Below the pieces are notes generated by a model. It had not been told where the DNA came from and did not search any database. It saw nothing but the letters and a program-made list of their open reading frames with translations. DNA of 64,000 nucleotides from assembly GCF_000710915.1 (NCBI RefSeq), contig NZ_BAUA01000108.1, positions 1-64,000 on the forward strand, given 5' to 3'. This document shows positions 59,170 through 64,000 of this stretch, piece after piece (position 1 is the first letter of the stretch; every line of letters starts with the position of its first letter). The DNA is from Nocardia brasiliensis IFM 10847. Lineage in GTDB: Bacteria; Actinomycetota; Actinomycetes; Mycobacteriales; Mycobacteriaceae. The translations under genes and the position numbers were made by a program.

Positions 59170-60542
59170 TCAGCTCCTTCTCGTTTCGGTGTCGTCGGTT
59201 TCGGTGGCCCGCGGCCCGAGTGCCTGCGTGCCCAGTCCCGCCGCGGTGATCGCGCCGTCGGCGACGCGGATGCGCAGCTGGCTGCCCGCGGGGGCATCCT
59301 CGATGGTGCGCACCACGTGGCGTTCGGTGCCCGTGACGCGCTGCACGACAGCGTAACCACGGGCCAGGGTCGCGGCCGGTCCCACGGCGGTGAGCTTTTC
59401 GCGCAGGTGCCGGGTCGCGGTCGCCTCGGTGCGGATGAACTGTTCGGCGCAGCGCCGGGCCGAGGCGCGCAGCCGTTCGACATCCTCGGTGCGGCGCTCG
59501 ATTTCGCGGAGCGGGTCGGCCAGGACCGGACGCGACCGCAGCTGGGTGAGCGCGCGCGTTTCCCGCTCGACCCAGCCCCGCAACGCGGCGGCCGAGCGGG
59601 CGCGCATATCGCGCACCCCTGCCAGTTCCGCGGCGGCGTCGGGCACCACACGCTTGGCGGCGTCGGTCGGTGTCGCGGCCCGCAGGTCGGCGACGAGATC
59701 ACTGAGCGGGTTGTCGGGTTCGTGCCCGATCGCGCTGACGATGGGGGTGGTCGCGGCGACGATCGCGCGGCAGAGGGCCTCGTCGGAAAACGGCAGCAGA
59801 TCTTCGACGCTGCCCCCGCCGCGGGCGAGCACGATCACCTCGACCGCCGGGTCGCGATCGAGCTGCGCCAGGGCCTCCAGCATCTGCGGGACCGCGGTGG
59901 GGCCCTGCACGGCGGTATTGCGGATCTCGAAACGTACTGCGGGCCAACGATTACGGGCCACGGTCAGGACGTCGCGTTCGGCGGCGCTGGCCCGTCCGGT
60001 GATCAGGCCGATGGTCTTGGGCAGGAACGGCAGTGCGCGCTTGAGCCGCGGGTCGAAGAGTCCCTCGGCGGCCAGCAGCGCTTTCAGTCGTTCGATGCGG
60101 GCGAGCAATTCACCGACGCCGACCGGACGGATCTCGATGACCCGCAGGGACAGGGTGCCGCGGCCGGTGAAGAACGCGAGTTTGCCGTAGACCACCACGC
60201 GGCTGCCCTCTTGCAGCGGAACAGGCGATTTACGAATGAGATCCGGGTCGCAGGTGACCGACAGGGACATATCGGCCGACGGATCGCGTAGCACCAGAAA
60301 CGCGGTGCGGGTGCCCGGCCGCAGATTGATCTGGGTGATCTGCCCTTGACCCAGATGCTGCCGAGCCGGTCGATCCACTGGGCGACCTTGAGCGCGACGG
60401 AGCGGACCGGCCAGGGCTGTTCCGCGGAATTCTCCCGGCCGGGCGCGGCGTTCGGCGCGGGCGCGGCGGCGGGGCCGGATTCGCGCGGCGGACCGGGGGT
60501 TTCCCGGCCCGCCTGCGACGGTGAGGTCCGAGGTTCGGTCAC
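59170..60542 (-). pseudogene. xseA: xseA, exodeoxyribonuclease VII large subunit, with single-base frameshift
   Basis: The intact protein would start at GTG 60542 (VTEPRTSPSQAG) and carry the OB-fold sequence QPWPVRSVALKVAQWIDRLGSIWVKG in one frame. From position 60342 the homology continues in another frame: QITQINLRPGTRTAFLVLRD through RDVLTVARNRWPAVRF, GHEPDNPLSDLVADLRAATP and the C-terminus at 59170. One base is missing between the GGC codon (60344-60342) and the following CAG, so the frame breaks after about 67 codons. The downstream part (402 residues) could start at 60378 but would lack the OB-fold N-terminus. Either a real mutation or an assembly error; both xseB and flanking overlaps are intact. 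Confidence 0.85.
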
Positions 60543-61180
60543 TGCGCCCGCACGGTGGCGATCCGATTCGTCAGCATGGTCACGAACGGCGCCCTGGCGA
60601 GGGTCTGCTGCTCGTATTCGAGCAACGCGGAAAGGTCTTCGAGGCTGAGCATGCGCAGGCGGGCGCGCAGCTGGGCCACAGTCATGTTCGCGTAGTCGTA
60701 GCGGGTGGCTACTTCCGGCTCACGGATCTCCGGCCCGGGGTCGGCCACGCGGTCGATCTCGGGTTCTGCCACGGGGGCAACGGGTTCGGGCTCGATGGCG
60801 TGCACGGTGGCGCCATGGCCGTTGCGCTCGCCCGCGCGGGTCTCGGCCGGGGTGGTGAACGAGGCGGGCTCCGGGTCGTCGGCGTACAGGTCGAAGCGGC
60901 TCGCGCGGACCTGGCCGGACGCCGGTTCGGCGGGCAGGTCCTCGTCGAAGGTCGCCCACTCCGGCTGCTCCTCCGGAGTATTGGCCAACCGGTCGAAGAC
61001 CGCGTCGCCCTTGAGCGCGAGGCTGGTCACGAACTGCTGGACGTGCATCGTCGTCTGCAGCAGCTGGCTGATGGCGGTGATCGGCAAATTCATTGCGGCC
61101 GTGGGTAGCCGACGAGTCTCCTCGATGGCGTAAACGGCGGCCCCGGCGGCTACCCGGGCCAGGAACGGTGGTCGAAACAT
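60539..61180 (-). CDS. Lipid droplet-associated protein (Rv1109c-like)
   Basis: A 213-residue protein. The N-terminal third is amphipathic or hydrophobic (PFLARVAAGAAVYAIEETRR), consistent with a lipid-surface helix. A long acidic/proline linker follows, and the C-terminus is a conserved small helical domain (YDYANMTVAQLRARLRMLSL then EDLSALLEYEQQTLARAPFV). The homologue is described as a lipid-droplet protein of mycobacteria. ATG 61180 is chosen by family; the longer frame is an antisense shadow. Its last bases overlap the xseA GTG, making one operon. Confidence 0.87.
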   Translation of the reverse strand: MFRPPFLARVAAGAAVYAIEETRRLPTAAMNLPITAISQLLQTTMHVQQFVTSLALKGDAVFDRLANTPEEQPEWATFDEDLPAEPASGQVRASRFDLYADDPEPASFTTPAETRAGERNGHGATVHAIEPEPVAPVAEPEIDRVADPGPEIREPEVATRYDYANMTVAQLRARLRMLSLEDLSALLEYEQQTLARAPFVTMLTNRIATVRAQ

Positions 61181-61458
61181 GGTCCTAGCCTGCCCGAAAT
61201 GGTGTGCTAAGCAAAGGTCGGGGATCACGGGGTGTGATTCTGGCGTATGAACGGGCGTGCTCGTGGCGCGCCTCGCCGCCGGGTGCGGCCGAGTTCGCGG
61301 CTCGATCCGCCGGTGAGATGGCACACCATCGCGGCGGCGCGCGCCCGGTCGGCGGGGCGGTCGCCCGGCACGTGGACCGCGGTGTGCGGCCCGCACGGAC
61401 GCCGAGCGAGCCAGCGCCCGGACAGCGCGAGGTCGGTGTGCGCACGTAAGCTGTCGGC

Positions 61459-62472
61459 ATGTCCACGGCCATACCCTTGAACCTCGGAATCGCCCGATCG
61501 ACGGGAGCCGGAACCGCCGAGCGCGCCGGTGGCAAGCGGGTGCTGCTAGCGGAGCCGCGCGGGTACTGCGCCGGCGTGGACCGCGCGGTGGAAACCGTCG
61601 AGAAGGCGCTGGACAAGCATGGTGCGCCCATCTACGTGCGCAAGGAGATCGTGCACAACCGGCACGTCGTGGAGACGCTGCGCGAGCGCGGGGTCATCTT
61701 CGTCGACGAAACCGACGAGGTGCCCGAGGGCGCACTGGTCGTGTTCTCCGCGCACGGCGTTTCGCCCGCGGTGCACGAATCGGCGGCCGCGCGCAACCTG
61801 CACACCATCGACGCGACCTGCCCCCTGGTGACCAAGGTGCACCAGGAGGCCAAGCGTTTCGCCCGCGACGACTACGACATTCTGCTGATCGGCCACGAAG
61901 GCCACGAAGAGGTGGAGGGCACGGCGGGCGAGGCGCCCGAGCACATCCAGCTCGTCGACGGCCCCGACTCGGTGGACAACGTCACCGTGCGCGACGAGTC
62001 GAAGGTGATCTGGTTGTCCCAGACCACGCTCAGCGTCGACGAAACGATGGAGACGGTGCGGCGGCTGCGCGAGCGGTTCCCCACGCTGCAGGATCCGCCG
62101 AGCGACGACATCTGCTACGCCACCTCGAACCGTCAGACGGCGGTCAAGGCGATGGCGCCCGAATGCGATCTGGTGATCGTCGTCGGTTCGAAGAACTCCT
62201 CCAACTCGGTCCGCCTGGTCGAGGTCGCGCTCAACGCGGGTGCCAAGGCGGCCTATCTGGTCGACTTCGCCCGCGAGGTGGATACCGCCTGGCTCGACGG
62301 TGTGCAGACGATCGGCATCACCTCGGGTGCCTCGGTGCCCGACATCCTGGTGCGCGGCGTGCTCGACATGCTCGCGGAGCACGGTTTCGGCGACGTCCAA
62401 CCGGTCACCACCGCCAACGAAACCCTGGTTTTCTCCCTCCCCCGAGAACTGCGCACCACCACCCGCCGCTGA
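61459..62472 (+). CDS. ispH: 4-hydroxy-3-methylbut-2-enyl diphosphate reductase
   Basis: A 337-residue iron-sulfur enzyme, the last step of the MEP isoprenoid pathway, matching LytB2 (Rv1110). The three cluster cysteines are C37 (RGYCAGVDRA), C121 (DATCPLVTK) and C219 (DDICYATSNRQTA). The catalytic segments YVRKEIVHNRHVVE and VVGSKNSSNSVRL are intact. The start ATG 61459 follows the AAGCTG region; the upstream 278 bp hold no gene I can support. The product feeds prenyl synthases such as the one at 35473. Confidence 0.96.
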   Translation: MSTAIPLNLGIARSTGAGTAERAGGKRVLLAEPRGYCAGVDRAVETVEKALDKHGAPIYVRKEIVHNRHVVETLRERGVIFVDETDEVPEGALVVFSAHGVSPAVHESAAARNLHTIDATCPLVTKVHQEAKRFARDDYDILLIGHEGHEEVEGTAGEAPEHIQLVDGPDSVDNVTVRDESKVIWLSQTTLSVDETMETVRRLRERFPTLQDPPSDDICYATSNRQTAVKAMAPECDLVIVVGSKNSSNSVRLVEVALNAGAKAAYLVDFAREVDTAWLDGVQTIGITSGASVPDILVRGVLDMLAEHGFGDVQPVTTANETLVFSLPRELRTTTRR

Positions 62473-62559
62473 ACGCAGGCCGCCTGGCATCGGTGCTGAG
62501 GGTCCGTGGCTGTGCAGGGCTGTCAGCCCTTGGTGCAGCGTCGGCCTGGGTGCCGAGCG

Positions 62560-62760
62560 TCATTCGTGGTCCGGGCTTCGGCGCGCCGCGGTCAGGCCCG
62601 CGAAGATGGTGAGCAGTACTTGTACTGCTGTCGGCCAGTCGACCAGCAGGCCGACCGGCGCGGCGGTGGCTATCGCGGCGGCGAGTTCCCGCCACGGGGG
62701 TGTGGCCGGTGGCGGGCTCGGCTGGGAGTTGCGTTCCTCCTGTGGCGGGTGGGTGCTCAC
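62560..62760 (-). CDS. 66-residue small membrane-type protein coupled to DUF5753 regulator
   Basis: The ORF starts at GTG 62760 and overlaps the stop of the DUF5753 gene by 4 bases (GTGA), so it is co-translated. The N-terminal 20 residues are hydrophilic (STHPPQEERNSQPSPPP), and the rest forms two short hydrophobic stretches (ELAAAIATAAPVGLLVD and AVQVLLTIFAGLTAA). Small proteins in this position after DUF5753/Scr1-type regulators are often the partner of a regulator-effector pair (DUF397 in other lineages); this one does not look like DUF397. The family is not recognised. Confidence 0.7.
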   Translation of the reverse strand: MSTHPPQEERNSQPSPPPATPPWRELAAAIATAAPVGLLVDWPTAVQVLLTIFAGLTAARRSPDHE

Positions 62761-63665
62761 ACGGACTCCAGCAGCGTCTGCAGGAGCCGACCGGTTTCGG
62801 ATGGTCGTGCGGACTGCTGCGCAAGGGTCTCCGCGATATTGAGATAGCGGACGATGTTTTCCCGCTCCTCCATGTACAGCGTGCTGGTGGGTTGCGCGAT
62901 ACACACGACATCCGGCAGCAGGGTCTCGGCGAAGCGCAGATAGACGAACGCGCTGTCCACGATCGCGGGGCCGAAGGCGGCCTCGTCCACGATCTGGATC
63001 ACGATGTGCTCCTGCTGGATACGCCGTTCCAGGTACTCCAGTTGCGCCCGCCAGACCGCGGCACCGCCGATCTGCCTGCGTAGCGCGTTCTCTTCGACCA
63101 AGATCCACAGGTACGGCGGATTGTCGCGGTCCAGGATCTGCTGCCGCTGCAGGCGCACCGCCAACAGCTGGTCGATCTCGGTGTCGGGGCGATATGGATT
63201 CCGCAAACGCAGTGCTGCCCTTGCGTATTCGGGTGTTTGCAGGAGGTCGGGGACGACCGCGGGTTCATAGCAGCGGATCGTGCGCGCGGCCCCTTCGAGG
63301 CTGAGCAGCTCGAATCCCTTGGGGAGCGAGTCACTGTCGCTGTGCCACCAGCCGGGACGGTTGCCCAGCTGCACGAGCGAAAGATACCGGTCGTGCTCTT
63401 CGGGATCGGTGACGCCGTAGCAGTGCAGCAACTCGACCACGTCCGGCCGATTGAGGCCGACCATGCCGGATTCGATCCGGCTGACCTTGGATCCGGTCCA
63501 GTAGAGCTGCCGGCCGACCTCGTGCTGGGTCAACCCCCTTTCCTTACGCAGTTGCTGGAGGCGCAACCCCAACATCCGGCGAAGCACCGTCGGCACGTCG
63601 CCGATACTGGTGCTCTCCCGGGTGCCGGCCGGCTCGGTGTATTCGAAGCGCTGCTCTGCGTTCAC
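62757..63665 (-). CDS. XRE-type regulator with DUF5753 domain
   Basis: A 302-residue protein. An N-terminal helix-turn-helix (LGLRLQQLRKERGLTQHEVG, then GSKVSRIESG) is followed by the DUF5753 ligand/partner domain (YEPAVVPDLLQTPEYARAAL, ILVEENALRRQIGG, IVIQIVDEAAFGPAIV and the C-terminal YMEERENIVRYLNIAETLA). Scr1-type proteins with this domain are antitoxin-like regulators in actinobacteria. The start GTG 63665 is preferred: the alternative TTG at 63719 would put the operator at 63686-63720 inside the gene. It probably autoregulates and controls the 66-residue gene. Confidence 0.9.
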   Translation of the reverse strand: MNAEQRFEYTEPAGTRESTSIGDVPTVLRRMLGLRLQQLRKERGLTQHEVGRQLYWTGSKVSRIESGMVGLNRPDVVELLHCYGVTDPEEHDRYLSLVQLGNRPGWWHSDSDSLPKGFELLSLEGAARTIRCYEPAVVPDLLQTPEYARAALRLRNPYRPDTEIDQLLAVRLQRQQILDRDNPPYLWILVEENALRRQIGGAAVWRAQLEYLERRIQQEHIVIQIVDEAAFGPAIVDSAFVYLRFAETLLPDVVCIAQPTSTLYMEERENIVRYLNIAETLAQQSARPSETGRLLQTLLESV

Positions 63666-63685
63666 GACATCGAGTCTGGCACTGG

Positions 63686-63720
63686 AAGTACCAAAATGTA
63701 CTTGCAAATGTGCGTGCAAA
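63686..63720. promoter_or_regulatory. Operator-like repeats upstream of the DUF5753 gene
   Basis: An inverted repeat AAGTAC (63686-63691) and GTACTT (63698-63703) with a 6-base spacer, followed by two 12-bp direct repeats, TGTACTTGCAAA (63697-63708) and TGTGCGTGCAAA (63709-63720), 10 of 12 bases identical and exactly tandem. They lie 21-55 bases before the GTG. Confidence 0.75.
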
Positions 63721-63817
63721 CGGCGGCGCGCCCGCGGAATCGCGGCAGTTCGGCTTGCTGCGGCTCAGCCGTTGCGGCATCGCCGAGTTGACCGCGAGCA
63801 GTCCGGTTTGTGACCGC

Positions 63818-64000
63818 TCAGAGGTTTTCGGGGCGGCGGCGTTCGGTGCGGCTCGAATCACGTTCGCGGTAGCGGACGTTGGGTTGGGGGTGGGGCGGGG
63901 GGAGTTCGCTGCGGCGGCGGGCGGTGTTGCCGCGGGCCGGGTCGCTGTCGGTGCGGGGCATTGCCGCGGTCGGGCGGGCGGCGCCACGCGCGGCGGGGCG
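63818..64000 (-). CDS. C-terminal fragment of a gene, cut by the window edge
   Basis: The frame is open from position 64000 to a TGA at 63818-63820, giving the last 60 residues of a protein. Composition is Arg/Pro/Ser-rich (VRYRERDSSRTERRRPENL at the end), similar to the disordered tail of the membrane proteins (DUF6542 type) that follow ispH in mycobacteria. That identity is a guess from position; the start lies outside the window. It is transcribed towards the DUF5753 operon from 152 bp away. Confidence 0.45.
   Translation of the reverse strand, partial: RPAARGAARPTAAMPRTDSDPARGNTARRRSELPPPHPQPNVRYRERDSSRTERRRPENL

Noticed and set aside
61247..61480. 77-residue plus-strand ORF before ispH
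   Set aside because: Arginine-rich, overlaps the ispH start in another frame and has no ribosome binding site.
63544..63987. 147-residue minus-strand ORF near the right edge
   Set aside because: Pro/Ala/Arg-rich and in a different frame from both the DUF5753 gene and the C-terminal fragment; it reads through the DUF5753 operator.

Overview
The window is high-GC actinobacterial DNA, almost certainly Nocardia or a close mycolate-containing relative. Supporting signs are a mycothiol S-conjugate amidase (mca), a deazaflavin (F420)-type oxidoreductase, an ESX (type VII) cassette with EspG, a DUF3558 lipoprotein and a PPE-like protein, LGFP repeats, a lipid-droplet protein, and GTG starts throughout. 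From memory of the Mycobacterium tuberculosis gene order, the backbone follows Rv1074c to Rv1110: thiolase, SGNH hydrolase, cystathionine beta-synthase, metB, greA, DUF4307, mca, Rv1083-like, thioredoxin-domain protein, hemolysin III, Z-prenyl synthase, coaA, glyA, phoH2/desA2, fum, glpX, DUF4245, xseB, xseA, Rv1109c-like and ispH. The window starts inside a DUF305 gene and ends inside a C-terminal fragment of an unidentified minus-strand gene.

Layout. 1-9 kb: a DUF6153/DUF305 pair, two lipoproteins, an rRNA-methyltransferase-like protein, a Bax-inhibitor-1 protein, then thiolase, SGNH hydrolase, a small secreted protein and cbs. 9-16 kb: DUF72, a TPP-riboswitch-controlled NCS1 transporter, an AbrB-type membrane protein, DUF4254, an MscS-type membrane protein and a glutaryl-CoA-dehydrogenase-like enzyme. 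16-20 kb: metB, greA, DUF4307, mca. 20-31 kb is the first block absent from the remembered M. tuberculosis order: RNase III, a mycothiol-type DinB protein, a GyrI-like protein, a class A beta-lactamase fold protein, a LysR/metallo-hydrolase divergon, a darcynin-like protein, a MarR/NmrA divergon and a HipBA toxin-antitoxin pair with an evenly spaced operator array. 31-42.7 kb returns to backbone genes, plus a HAMP adenylate cyclase and a TetR/thioesterase divergon. 42.7-51.4 kb is the second accessory block: the ESX cassette, a FAD monooxygenase/TetR divergon, a limonene-epoxide-hydrolase-like protein, and a cytochrome P450 plus ferredoxin facing an unusual HTH regulator across a 30-bp palindrome. 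51.4-64 kb: phoH2, an LGFP lipoprotein, a desA2-like protein with a degraded diiron site, fum, glpX, the exonuclease VII genes (xseA carries an apparent single-base deletion), ispH, and a DUF5753 regulator coupled to a 66-residue protein.

How the genes work together. Recognisable modules are trans-sulfuration (cbs, metB), mycothiol detoxification (mca), one-carbon metabolism (glyA), CoA synthesis (coaA), isoprenoids (ispH, Z-prenyl synthase), central carbon (fum, glpX), and fatty-acid metabolism (thiolase, acyl-CoA dehydrogenase, desaturase-like protein). In the accessory blocks the common design is a regulator transcribed divergently from its likely target across a palindromic operator (25.6, 28.5, 40.6, 47.6 and 49.7 kb). 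No tRNA, rRNA, CRISPR array, insertion sequence or prophage was seen. No single locus can be called a new system from sequence alone. The best leads are the HipBA operator array, the regulator/P450/ferredoxin locus, three short ORFs with good ribosome binding sites, and the xseA frameshift.
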